From NCBI RefSeq assembly GCF_014843845.1, contig NZ_JHQS01000024.1:1-64000 (forward strand): a stretch of DNA of 64,000 bases, in the 5' to 3' direction. Source of the stretch: Mesorhizobium amorphae (lineage in GTDB: Bacteria > Pseudomonadota > Alphaproteobacteria > Rhizobiales > Rhizobiaceae). The first letter of the stretch is position 1, and each line of letters starts with the position of its first letter. The position numbers and the translations under genes were made by a program. Positions 51,715-60,118 of the stretch are shown here, one piece after another. The notes beneath the pieces are model-generated. The model was not told the origin of the DNA, made no database searches, and saw only the letters and a list, made by a program, of their open reading frames with translations.

Positions 51715-53256
51715 ATGACGCAGGACAGGCGCGGCGGGGGCCGCAGGTCGAAGCTCGAACGCGGCGGCGGCGGCATCGCACAGCTGCCCTGGCAGCATGT
51801 CGAAAACCCCTACCCGCCGATGCAGCTGCTCGACGAGGAGCGGATGGAGCGGCTGCACGACACGTCGATGCGCATCCTGTCGGAGCTCGGCATCCGCGTC
51901 ATGAGCGAGCGGGTGATGGACCTGTTCGCCGCCGCCGGCGCCATCGTCGACCGCGAGAACAAGACCATCCGGATCGACGAAAGCCTGGTGCGCGAAGCGC
52001 TGCGGGCGGTTCCATCCTCCTTCACGCTGAGCAGCCGCAATCCCGAGAAGCAGGTGCATCTCGGCGGCAATTCGCTGGTGTTCGGGCTGGTGGCCGGCCC
52101 GCCCAATGTGCATGACCGCATCAACGGCCGCCGCCAGGGCAATCTGCCCGACTACCAGAACTTCATCCGGCTGGCGCACCACTTCAATGCCATCCACATC
52201 ATCGGCAACCAGGTGGTGGCGCCGATGGAACTGCCCGCCAATTCTCGTCATCTCGACACCTACCATGCCAATTTGACGCTGAGCGACCTCTCCTTCCACT
52301 GTACGGCGATCGGCCGCGCCAGGGCGATGGACGGCATCAACATGATGGCGATCGCGCGCGGCATCAGTGTCGAGGAGATGCGGGCTTCGCCGGGCGTGAC
52401 GACGATCATTTCGATCAACTCGCCGCGCCTGTTCGACGACGCCATGGCCGAGGGCCTGATCGCGATGGCCGAGCATGGCCAGCCGGTGACCGTCACGCCC
52501 TTCACGCTGATGGGCGCGATGACACCGGTGACCTTGGCGGCAGCACTTTGCCAGCAGAATGCCGAAGCGCTGTTCGGCGTGGTGCTGACCCAGCTCGTCA
52601 ACCCCGGCACGCCGGTGATGTACGGTGCCTTCACCTCCAATGTCGACATGAAGTCTGCGGCGCCGGCCTTCGGCACGCCGGAGAATGCCAAGGCCAACAT
52701 CATCGCCGGCCAATTGGCGCGGCGCTACAACCTGCCCTACCGCACGTCCAATGCGAATGCGTCGAACGTGGTCGACCTGCAGGCCGCCTACGAGACGGAA
52801 ATGGCGACCTGGGGCGCGGTGCTCGGCGGCGCCAATTTGATCTACCATGCGGCCGGCTGGCTGGAGGGCGGCTTGACGGCTTCCTACGAGAAGCTCGTCC
52901 TCGATGTCGAAATCCTGCAGAACATGATGGAGTTCCTGCGGCCGCTGCCGTTCCAAGAGGACGATCTCGGCTTCGAAGCGATCAAGTCCGTGCCGGCCGG
53001 CGGCCATTTCTTCGGCGCCGAGCACACCATGTCGCGCTACACGACAGCCTTCTACCAGCCGATGCTGTCCAACTGGCAGAACCACGGCGCCTGGCAGGAA
53101 GCGGGCGGCAAGGACGCGCTCGAACGGGCGACAGAACTCTGGCAGCAGGCGCTGCACGACTACGAGGAGCCGGTCATGGACGCCGCGATCCGCGAAGAGC
53201 TCGACGCCTATGTCGCGCGCCGCCGCGAGGAGATCGCTACCAATCCGGAAGGCTGA
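51715..53256 (+). CDS. Trimethylamine methyltransferase (MttB) family protein, non-pyrrolysine
   Basis: A 513-residue MttB-superfamily corrinoid methyltransferase homologue: NPYPPMQLLDEERMERLHDTSMRILSELGIRV, then SPGVTTIISINSPRLFDDAMAEGLIAMAEHGQPVTVTPFTLMGAMTPVTLAAAL and PVMYGAFTSNVDMKSAAPAFGTPE. The frame is uninterrupted, with no in-frame TAG for pyrrolysine, so it belongs to the large non-Pyl group that includes glycine betaine and proline betaine demethylases. No corrinoid protein gene lies nearby. It probably demethylates a quaternary amine, fitting the dimethylglycine-type dehydrogenase upstream. Confidence 0.9.
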   Translation: MTQDRRGGGRRSKLERGGGGIAQLPWQHVENPYPPMQLLDEERMERLHDTSMRILSELGIRVMSERVMDLFAAAGAIVDRENKTIRIDESLVREALRAVPSSFTLSSRNPEKQVHLGGNSLVFGLVAGPPNVHDRINGRRQGNLPDYQNFIRLAHHFNAIHIIGNQVVAPMELPANSRHLDTYHANLTLSDLSFHCTAIGRARAMDGINMMAIARGISVEEMRASPGVTTIISINSPRLFDDAMAEGLIAMAEHGQPVTVTPFTLMGAMTPVTLAAALCQQNAEALFGVVLTQLVNPGTPVMYGAFTSNVDMKSAAPAFGTPENAKANIIAGQLARRYNLPYRTSNANASNVVDLQAAYETEMATWGAVLGGANLIYHAAGWLEGGLTASYEKLVLDVEILQNMMEFLRPLPFQEDDLGFEAIKSVPAGGHFFGAEHTMSRYTTAFYQPMLSNWQNHGAWQEAGGKDALERATELWQQALHDYEEPVMDAAIREELDAYVARRREEIATNPEG

Positions 53257-53289
53257 CGGCCGGACTGCCGCAAAGAGGAAAATGCCCTG

Positions 53290-54783
53290 ATGCCATACGA
53301 CCTCGTCATCCGCCACGCGACGTTGATTTCAGGCGACGGTTCGGAGCGTTTTGAGGCCGACATTGCCATTTCCGGCGACAGGATCGCCGCCATCGGCGAG
53401 CTCGCTGATGCGCGCGGCGTGCAAGAAATCGATGCTTCGCGCAAGATCGTGGCGCCGGGCTTCATCGACGTGCACACCCATGATGACGGCGCGCTGCTGG
53501 CACCGCACGGCATGGACCCGAAGATCAGCCAGGGCGTGACGACGGTGATCGCCGGCAATTGCGGGATAAGCCTTGCGCCATTGCTGCTGGACAGTGCACC
53601 GCCGCCACCGTTCACGCTGGTCGGCGGCCAGGAGAATTTCCGCTTCGACCGCTTCGCCGACTATGTCGCCGAACTGAAAAAGCGCGGCATCGCCACCAAT
53701 GCGGCCTTGCTCGTCGGCCACACGACCTTGCGCCAACGCGTCATGCCGGTCACCGACCGCGCCGCGAACGAAGCGGAGACCGCGCTGATGCAGGACGCCG
53801 TGGCGCAGGCGATGGCCGACGGCGCCTTCGGCCTCAGCACCGGTCTCGACTATCCGCCGGCCGTCAACTCCTCGACCGAAGAGGTCAAGGCGCTGGCGGC
53901 GACGGCGGCAAGCCTGGGCGGGCCCTATGTCACCCACACGCGCAATTATTTCGAGATGATGGACGAGGCGATCGAGGAAGCCATCGACATCGCCGACCAT
54001 GCCGGCGGCAAGCTGGTCATCTCCCACCACCAATGCACCGGCCGCGCCAATTTCGGCAAGAGCCGGCCCTCGCTCAAGCGCATCGACCGGGCGCGCGAGA
54101 CGATGGACATCGGCATGGATGTCTATCCCTATGCCGCGAGTTCAACCGTGCTCAGGCTGGAGCGCTGCGATACCGGGCTGAAAATCCTCATCACCTGGTC
54201 GACGCCGCATCCGGAAATGGCCAGGCGCGAAATCGCCGACATCGCGCGCGAATGGAATTGCACCGAACGCGAGGCGGGCCAGCGGCTGCTGCCGGCGGGC
54301 GCCGTCTATTTCCAGCTCGACGAGACCGATGTGCGCACCATCCTCGCGCATCCGCGCACCATGGTCGGCTCGGACGGCCTGCCGCACGACATCCACCCAC
54401 ATCCGCGCCTGTGGGGCACATTTCCGCGCGTGCTTGGCCACTATGCCCGCGATGTCGGCCTGTTCAGCCTGGAGGAGGCAGTGTTCCGGATGACAGGCCT
54501 GCCGGCGCGTGAATTCGGCATCCAGGAGCGGGGCACGCTGGCGGTCGGCAATTTCGCCGATCTGACGATCTTCGACGCGGAAAGGATCATCGACACCGCG
54601 ACCTTCGAAGAGCCGCGCCAACCCGCCGCCGGCATCGAGCATGTCTTCGTCAACGGCGTGTCCGTCTGGCGCGACGGCAGGGCGACCGGGGCGCTGCCGG
54701 GCGCGGTGCTGCGTCCCTCTCCTTCAGCAGCGACCGTGAAGATCAGCGCATGCGGCTGCGGCGCCCATCATAGCGCTTCGTAA
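53290..54783 (+). CDS. D-aminoacylase/N-acyl-D-amino-acid deacylase family amidohydrolase
   Basis: A 497-residue metal-dependent amidohydrolase: GFIDVHTHDDGALL carries metal ligands His62 and His64. Next come GVTTVIAGNCGISLAPL, the D-aminoacylase hallmark; GAFGLSTGLDYPPAVNSSTEEVKALA; VISHHQCTGRANFG; and VGSDGLPHDIHPHPRLWGTFPRVLG. It removes N-acyl groups, giving D-amino acids. A short Cys/His-rich C-terminal extension (ISACGCGAHHS) is unusual. Its 3' end overlaps the convergent isochorismatase gene by 16 bases. Confidence 0.92.
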   Translation: MPYDLVIRHATLISGDGSERFEADIAISGDRIAAIGELADARGVQEIDASRKIVAPGFIDVHTHDDGALLAPHGMDPKISQGVTTVIAGNCGISLAPLLLDSAPPPPFTLVGGQENFRFDRFADYVAELKKRGIATNAALLVGHTTLRQRVMPVTDRAANEAETALMQDAVAQAMADGAFGLSTGLDYPPAVNSSTEEVKALAATAASLGGPYVTHTRNYFEMMDEAIEEAIDIADHAGGKLVISHHQCTGRANFGKSRPSLKRIDRARETMDIGMDVYPYAASSTVLRLERCDTGLKILITWSTPHPEMARREIADIAREWNCTEREAGQRLLPAGAVYFQLDETDVRTILAHPRTMVGSDGLPHDIHPHPRLWGTFPRVLGHYARDVGLFSLEEAVFRMTGLPAREFGIQERGTLAVGNFADLTIFDAERIIDTATFEEPRQPAAGIEHVFVNGVSVWRDGRATGALPGAVLRPSPSAATVKISACGCGAHHSAS

Positions 54784-55433
54784 AGCCGGTCGACAGTTTC
54801 CAGCGTGTAGGTGAATTCCACCGGCCGCGTGCAGCGCCAGCCGTCGAAAGGCTGGCCGGCCAGCGCCTTCAGCGCCTCCGGCATGCGCAGGATACCGCCG
54901 CCATAGAGGCGGTTGGCCATGTCGAGCATGCCGGTGCGGTGCATAGCCTCGGTCATGCTGCCGCAGGCCTCCTTGACCAGCCAGACCCTGAAACCCTGAT
55001 AGACGGCGTCGAACACACTCTCGGTCACGCAGCTGTCGGTCAGCACGCCGGTGACCAGCAGGTTCTCGACCTTGAGTTCGGTGAGGCGTTGCGTGAGATC
55101 GGTCCTGCGGAAGCAACTCGGCCAGTGCTTGTGAATGACGATATCGCCCGGCAACGCCGCCACCTCGGCGCAGATATCGGCGCCTTTGCTGCCGGCCACG
55201 GCCGAACGAAACTCCTCGGTCAGGATTTCCTCCTGCCTGGCATAGCCATCGCGCTCCTCCGGCTTCACCCAGGCCTGGGCGTGGATGACCGGCACGCCCG
55301 TCGCGCGGGCCGCCGCGATCAGGCGGGCGGCATTGGCGAGCACTGCGTCATAGCCGACGACCGGCCAGGCGGCGCCGGGGCGGTATTCGTTCTGCAGGTC
55401 GATGACGAGCAAGGCGGTCGCGGCAAGGTTCAT
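54768..55433 (-). CDS. Isochorismatase-fold cysteine amidase (N-carbamoylsarcosine amidase/RutB-like)
   Basis: A 221-residue cysteine hydrolase with the full triad: Asp12 in LLVIDLQNEY, Lys in VIHKHWPSCF and Cys135 in GVLTDSCVTES. The family includes N-carbamoylsarcosine amidase, ureidoacrylate amidase and nicotinamidase; the neighbourhood of carbamoylases favours an N-carbamoyl or ureido substrate. Last gene of the seven-gene minus-strand operon; its start overlaps the M20 stop by four bases. Confidence 0.9.
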   Translation of the reverse strand: MNLAATALLVIDLQNEYRPGAAWPVVGYDAVLANAARLIAAARATGVPVIHAQAWVKPEERDGYARQEEILTEEFRSAVAGSKGADICAEVAALPGDIVIHKHWPSCFRRTDLTQRLTELKVENLLVTGVLTDSCVTESVFDAVYQGFRVWLVKEACGSMTEAMHRTGMLDMANRLYGGGILRMPEALKALAGQPFDGWRCTRPVEFTYTLETVDRLYEAL

Positions 55434-56713
55434 GGCTGATCCAAATTGTCGAAGTCGGTGACGAAACGGAAAAGCAGACGGATCGCCTGGTCGAGATCGG
55501 CGATGTCCATCGCTTCATGCGGATTGTGGCTGCCGTTCTCGTTGCGCACGAACAGCATGGCGGTCGCGACGCCGGCGCCGGCAAAGGTAGCCGCGTCGTG
55601 CCCGGCGCCGCTCGGCACATGCGGCACACGCATCTGCAAGTCCTGGGCGGCGCGGTCGAACCCGGCGATGAGCGCCGGCGACATGGTTGCGGGCTCCCAG
55701 GTGAAGCGCGGCCCGGCTTCGAAGGTGACGCCTCGCCTGGCGCCGACCTCGGCGAAGAGCGCCTGAAGCCTTGCCTCGATCCGCTCCAGCACGGCGGCGT
55801 CGGCGCTGCGCACATCGAGCGTGAAGCGCAGCTCGCCGAGCACGCGGCTGCCGCCATGCTGGCTTGGATCTGATTCCACGCGGCCGAAGGTGATGGTGGC
55901 CTCATGGCCGTCGCGTTCGAGCGCGTCCCACTCCGCTTCCAGCCCGGCGACCAGATCGGCGAAGCCCAGCACGCTGTCATGGCGGGCAAAGCGCGGCTCG
56001 GCGCCGGAATGGCCATAGGCGCCGAGACACTTCGCATCGACATAGCGAAAGCCGCCAGCGATCCCGGTGACGATGCCGACCGGCACATCTGCAGCCACCA
56101 GGCGCGGCCCCTGCTCGATATGGACTTCGACGAAGGCGGCGATGCGGCCGGCGTCGATGCCGGCAACGCCACGCCGCACCGCGTCAGGATCGAAGCCTTC
56201 CTCCCGCATATGCTCGGCCAGCGTCCGGCCGCTGTCGGAGCGCCGCGCTTCCAGCGCCCGCGGCTTCAGCAGACCCAGCGCCGCCTCGCTGCCGGGATAG
56301 GACAGCGGAAACCACGCGGCTTCCTCGGCGCGGGTCGCCAGCAGGATCAGATCGCGCGGCGGCTGCATGTTCTGGCCGACTAGCTCGGCCATCACTGCCA
56401 GCCCCGCGACAACGCCGGCGGCGCCATCGAAATTGCCGCCATGCGGCACGCTGTCGAGATGCGAACCGATGACGATCGCCGGCAGCTCCGGATTGCGGCC
56501 CTTCAGCGTCAGAAAGAGATTGCCGGCGGCATCGACACGCGCTACGGCGCCGAGCTTTTCTGCTTCCTCGCGGACCATTGCGTGGGCAAGCCGCTCACCC
56601 GGACCATAGGCGACGCGGGTTATGCCTGGTGCGTCGGCAGTGGCTTCGGCCAGCCTGTCCAGCACCTGCCCTGCCAGCCTGCCGCCCGCCGTCAAACTGG
56701 CACTGGTCATCAC
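55430..56713 (-). CDS. M20 family amidohydrolase (N-carbamoyl-L-amino-acid hydrolase/allantoate amidohydrolase type)
   Basis: A 427-residue binuclear metal enzyme: GSHLDSVPHGGNFDGAAGVVAGLAVMAEL carries His85 and Asp96, ATRAEEAAWFPLSYPGSEAALG holds the catalytic Glu and the next ligand, and VPSGAGHDAATFA the last His. This subgroup removes the carbamoyl group from L-carbamoyl amino acids or ureidoglycolate-like compounds. It overlaps both neighbours by four bases (56713 with the oxidase stop, 55430 with the amidase start). Confidence 0.9.
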   Translation of the reverse strand: MMTSASLTAGGRLAGQVLDRLAEATADAPGITRVAYGPGERLAHAMVREEAEKLGAVARVDAAGNLFLTLKGRNPELPAIVIGSHLDSVPHGGNFDGAAGVVAGLAVMAELVGQNMQPPRDLILLATRAEEAAWFPLSYPGSEAALGLLKPRALEARRSDSGRTLAEHMREEGFDPDAVRRGVAGIDAGRIAAFVEVHIEQGPRLVAADVPVGIVTGIAGGFRYVDAKCLGAYGHSGAEPRFARHDSVLGFADLVAGLEAEWDALERDGHEATITFGRVESDPSQHGGSRVLGELRFTLDVRSADAAVLERIEARLQALFAEVGARRGVTFEAGPRFTWEPATMSPALIAGFDRAAQDLQMRVPHVPSGAGHDAATFAGAGVATAMLFVRNENGSHNPHEAMDIADLDQAIRLLFRFVTDFDNLDQP

Positions 56714-57870
56714 GCGGAAGCTCTCTGAAGGTCTGCGCTCCGCAGCCGCTGCGGCGTCAGATCGGCCAGCGCCACGCCTTGCCTGGCGACATCATCGGGA
56801 AGGCCGCCGCCAGCCATCAGGCTGGCACAGACGCGCGACAAAGCCGGTGAGGTCTTGATGCCGTAGCCGCCCTGCCCGACCAGCCAGATGAAATCCGGGA
56901 CCTCGTCATCGGGGCCGACCACAGGCGACCCGTCGGCGACGAAGGTCCGGAGCCCGGCCCAGGAGCGCGACACGCGCTGCACCTCGATCGTCGTCGCCTG
57001 GCCGAGGCGCTCGGCGCCGATGGCGACATCGATATCCTCGGCATAGGCATCCATCGGCACGGAGGGCGCCGCATCGGCCGGCGAGACCAGCAGCTGGCCA
57101 GCATCCGGCTTGAAATAGAATTCGGCGCCGACATCGTTGACCAAAGGCCAGTCGGTGATGCTGACGCCGTCGGGTGCCGGGATGTTGAAGGCGGTGCGGC
57201 GCTTCGGCTGCAAGCCGATCGGGCGCACGCCGGCCATTGCCGCGATTTCATCGCCCCAGGCCCCGGCGGCATTGACGATCCGTGGCGCAAGGAACGTCCC
57301 TGCTAGCGTTTCGACCCGCCACTGGCCGCCATACCGGCTGATGCCGGTGACGCCGGCATTGGTGACGATCTTGGCGCCGCACGCACGGGCACCGCGCAAA
57401 AAACCCTGGTGCAGGCCGTTGACGTCTATATCCATCGAATGCGGTTCGATGTAGGCGCCGGCGAGATAGTCGGCGCGCAGCACCGGCACGCGTGCAATCG
57501 CCTCGGCCGGCGTCATGGCGACGATCGAGGGGACCAGCGCCTGCGCCGTCTCCAGCTCCTGGTGCAGCAGGTCGAGTTGATCGCTGCGCGCCACCGTGAT
57601 CATGCCGCGCTTGCTGAGCAGCGGATAGTCGCAGAAGCCGGCCGGCGGCTCGGTCAGGAACGCCCGGCTTGCCAGCACGATCCGGCGGATGACGCCATTG
57701 CCGTAGTTTTCGGTAAAGCTCGCCGCCGAGCGGCCGGTGGTGTGGTAGCCGCATTGGCCTTCGCGCTCTAGCAGGATCACCTTGGCCGAACGGCTGATCT
57801 CGAAGCCGGCGCCGGCGCCGGCGATGCCGCCGCCGATGATGATGACCTCGGTCTGCTCGGCCGCGCTCAT
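56710..57870 (-). CDS. FAD-dependent amino acid oxidase/dehydrogenase (DadA/glycine oxidase-like)
   Basis: A 386-residue DAO-family flavoprotein: EVIIIGGGIAGAGAGFEISRSAKVILLE binds FAD, GYHTTGRSAASFTENYGNG follows, and VSRSWAGLRTFVADGSPVVGPDDEVPDFIWLVGQGGYGIKTSPALSRV is the C-terminal FAD loop. Such enzymes oxidise D-amino acids, glycine or sarcosine to imino acids. Within this operon it would take over the amino acid released by the carbamoylases, and RidA would hydrolyse the imine. Four-base overlap with the F420-type gene. Confidence 0.9.
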   Translation of the reverse strand: MSAAEQTEVIIIGGGIAGAGAGFEISRSAKVILLEREGQCGYHTTGRSAASFTENYGNGVIRRIVLASRAFLTEPPAGFCDYPLLSKRGMITVARSDQLDLLHQELETAQALVPSIVAMTPAEAIARVPVLRADYLAGAYIEPHSMDIDVNGLHQGFLRGARACGAKIVTNAGVTGISRYGGQWRVETLAGTFLAPRIVNAAGAWGDEIAAMAGVRPIGLQPKRRTAFNIPAPDGVSITDWPLVNDVGAEFYFKPDAGQLLVSPADAAPSVPMDAYAEDIDVAIGAERLGQATTIEVQRVSRSWAGLRTFVADGSPVVGPDDEVPDFIWLVGQGGYGIKTSPALSRVCASLMAGGGLPDDVARQGVALADLTPQRLRSADLQRASA

Positions 57871-59198
57871 AAAAGACCTTCCTTCAACATGGCTGCACCG
57901 GCATCGTCACGCGATACGGCAGGCGGCTCGCCCAGGCGTCCGCGCCGGGCACGGTCGCGGGCGCCGCGGCCCTCGGCGAGATTGTCCGCGAGCGCATTCT
58001 GCCGGGCGCAATCCTCCAAGGCCAAATCAATCACCACGGGCACAGGCTTGCCTGCGATCTCGATGCCCTTCAGCCGCGCCCACACGGCGCGGCGCTTGCG
58101 CACCTGATGCGATTGCAGTTCGCCGAGTTCGGCAAAGCTGGTCTCGCGCTTGAGCGCCAACGCGCCGGCGGCAACAGCCGCATCGAACAGCTCGAGGCCA
58201 CGCCTGGTGCGTACGATGATGCCGTTGAGCGGTTCGTCCTCGACCGCCGGCCCGCCATTCAGCCAGGCGTCCGAGACGGCGATATCGGCCACCTGGCCGA
58301 TGGCGTCGGGGCAGATCTTGCAGCGCGGCTGGATCATCCATTTGTCCTCGTCTTCCCACAGCTGCCTGTAGGTGATTTCGAAGACGCGGCCATCCTTCGC
58401 TTCGATCCGGTTGAGGCCGGGATTGCCGTACCCCCGATAGCGGAACAGCGCGAGCTCATCCTCGCGCAGCCCAAACCGCTGCAGCACCTGTTCCGATTTC
58501 GACAGGTCGGAGGCACCGCCGCAGACGAAGGCCAGCGCATAGCGCATCAGCTCGTCGACGCGCGGATCGAGCCGCGCCAGATTGCGCACGGCGGTGACGT
58601 CGCAGGGCTTTGCGATCAGCGCGAAGGGTTGACCGCGATCGAGGATTTCGCTGAAATCCACCAGCGGCGCCGCAGGCCCATAGCGCGAGCCCGCGCCTTC
58701 GAGCACCGAGGCGGCGTCGAAGCTTAGCCGGCGTTCGCTGCGCATCGGCTTGGAACGCGCGGCGGCTACATGCAGCACGAACTTGACGCGCCCCGAATTC
58801 AGCAGGAATTGGCCAAGTGCCGTCAGCACCCCGCCGCCCGAGCCACGGAACCGCACCGTCGGATCGTCGGCGTGACCGAGAACCAGCCGCTCGGCAGGCC
58901 CCCAGACGGTGTCCATCAACTTGGCATTATTTGCCTGTTCCGGTGGCGGACCCGCGATCCGTGTCCCCGGGCAAACGGCGTTGATCCGCATCAGCGTCGA
59001 CTTGTCGAGTGCCCGCCGGGCCACCGGCCGCTCGCGTCCTTCCGGCGTCATGACCATCTCGACCATGCCGGGGCCGGCAAGCGACCGGCACAGCCCGCAG
59101 CCGATGCACAGCCCGTTCTCGACGATCTCGCTCAAGGACAGGGGATCGGCCGAAGGCGGCTCTATTCCTTGTGTTCGACTGGCTTGACTGGGTCCCAC
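57867..59198 (-). CDS. Coenzyme F420 hydrogenase/dehydrogenase beta subunit family iron-sulfur flavoprotein
   Basis: A ~443-residue FrhB/FdhB-like protein. The N-terminus has CIGCGLC (Cys31, 34, 37) and a later VCPG cysteine, enough for a 4Fe-4S cluster. The FrhB N domain follows (VRFRGSGGGVLTALGQFLLNSGRVKFVLHV), then the C domain with PFALIAKPCDVTAVRNLARLDPRVDELMRYALAFVCGGASD and PRCKICPDAIGQVADIAVSDAWLNG, which adds more Cys ligands. No F420 biosynthesis gene is seen, and rhizobia generally lack F420, so it more likely passes electrons between FAD and ferredoxin or NAD(P)H. GTG 59198 is the first plausible start, 5 bases after the carbamoylase stop. Confidence 0.85.
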   Translation of the reverse strand: MGPSQASRTQGIEPPSADPLSLSEIVENGLCIGCGLCRSLAGPGMVEMVMTPEGRERPVARRALDKSTLMRINAVCPGTRIAGPPPEQANNAKLMDTVWGPAERLVLGHADDPTVRFRGSGGGVLTALGQFLLNSGRVKFVLHVAAARSKPMRSERRLSFDAASVLEGAGSRYGPAAPLVDFSEILDRGQPFALIAKPCDVTAVRNLARLDPRVDELMRYALAFVCGGASDLSKSEQVLQRFGLREDELALFRYRGYGNPGLNRIEAKDGRVFEITYRQLWEDEDKWMIQPRCKICPDAIGQVADIAVSDAWLNGGPAVEDEPLNGIIVRTRRGLELFDAAVAAGALALKRETSFAELGELQSHQVRKRRAVWARLKGIEIAGKPVPVVIDLALEDCARQNALADNLAEGRGARDRARRGRLGEPPAVSRDDAGAAMLKEGLL

Positions 59199-59203
59199 CT
59201 GAG

Positions 59204-60118
59204 TCAGACCTGTTCCGCGATCAAGCGATACTGATCCGGCCGACGATAAAGCGCGAAGTCGAAATTCACCTTCCGGCAAGTGGTGATCAGGTCGAGATCG
59301 GCGCGATGAACGATGACCTCGTCGTCGAGCGAAAGCGCCTGCGCAGCGATCTCGCCGGTGGGGGCGATGATGCAGGAGCCGCCGATCAGCGCCTGGCCAT
59401 CCTCGAGCCCGGCCTTGGCGGCGGCCGCGACCCACAGCGTGTTCTGATAGGCGCCGGCCTGCATCGGCAGATGGTTGTGGAACATGCGCAGATGCGCCAG
59501 TGCCGGCGCCTCGTCGAGCAGCAGCGGCGTGTTGTAGCCGAGCAGCACGACCTCGGCGCCATTCAGACAGAGCATCCGGTAGGTTTCCGGCCAGCGGCGG
59601 TCGTTGCAGATCGCCATGCCGACGCGGACGCCGCGATAGTCGAAGACCGGAAAACCGAGATTGCCCGGCTCGAAATAGCGCCGCTCCAGATGCGTGGTCG
59701 TGCCCGCTTCCGGTTCGCTCGAGCCCGGTACATGCATCTTGCGATAGCGGCCGATGAAGCCGCCATCCGGTCCGACCAGATCCATGGTGTTGAAGCGTCG
59801 CGTGCGACCGTCTTCGCGCACGAGTTCTGAGTAGCCGAGTGCGAAGCCGATCTTGAGCCCGACGGCGGCTTCGTAGAGACGCTGCGTTTCCGGTCCGGGC
59901 ATCGCGCTTTCGAAGAAGGACTCGATCTCGACGGTGTCGTCGATGCGCCAGCGCGGAAAGAAGGTGGTCAGCGCCATTTCGGGGAAGACCGCGATCTCCG
60001 CGCCGGCGGCAGCGGCGTTCTCCAGCAGATGGACGAGGCGGCCGACCGTCTCGCCGCGCGAGGCGCTGCGCTGGATGGGCCCGGTCTGGCAGACCGCTAT
60101 CGTCAGGCATCTAGCCAT
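59204..60118 (-). CDS. N-carbamoyl-D-amino-acid hydrolase (nitrilase superfamily)
   Basis: A 304-residue carbon-nitrogen hydrolase. The catalytic Glu47 is in VFPEMALTTFFPRW, Lys (~126) in GRYRKMHVPG and Cys171 in ICNDRRWPETYR; the CNDRRWPE string and TTFFPRW are hallmarks of D-carbamoylases such as the Agrobacterium enzyme, which uses Glu47, Lys127 and Cys172. It hydrolyses N-carbamoyl-D-amino acids to D-amino acid, CO2 and ammonia. Its start overlaps the hydantoinase stop by 16 bases, so the two successive steps are translationally linked. Confidence 0.93.
   Translation of the reverse strand: MARCLTIAVCQTGPIQRSASRGETVGRLVHLLENAAAAGAEIAVFPEMALTTFFPRWRIDDTVEIESFFESAMPGPETQRLYEAAVGLKIGFALGYSELVREDGRTRRFNTMDLVGPDGGFIGRYRKMHVPGSSEPEAGTTTHLERRYFEPGNLGFPVFDYRGVRVGMAICNDRRWPETYRMLCLNGAEVVLLGYNTPLLLDEAPALAHLRMFHNHLPMQAGAYQNTLWVAAAAKAGLEDGQALIGGSCIIAPTGEIAAQALSLDDEVIVHRADLDLITTCRKVNFDFALYRRPDQYRLIAEQV

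Noticed and set aside
51715..53256. Pyrrolysine-containing MttB
   Set aside because: The frame has no internal TAG and no pyl genes are seen, so it is a non-pyrrolysine homologue.
59199..60110. Upstream extension of the F420-type frame to 60110
   Set aside because: The extra region overlaps the carbamoylase gene in another frame and translates to low-complexity Arg/Gly-rich sequence, so the start was set near 59198.
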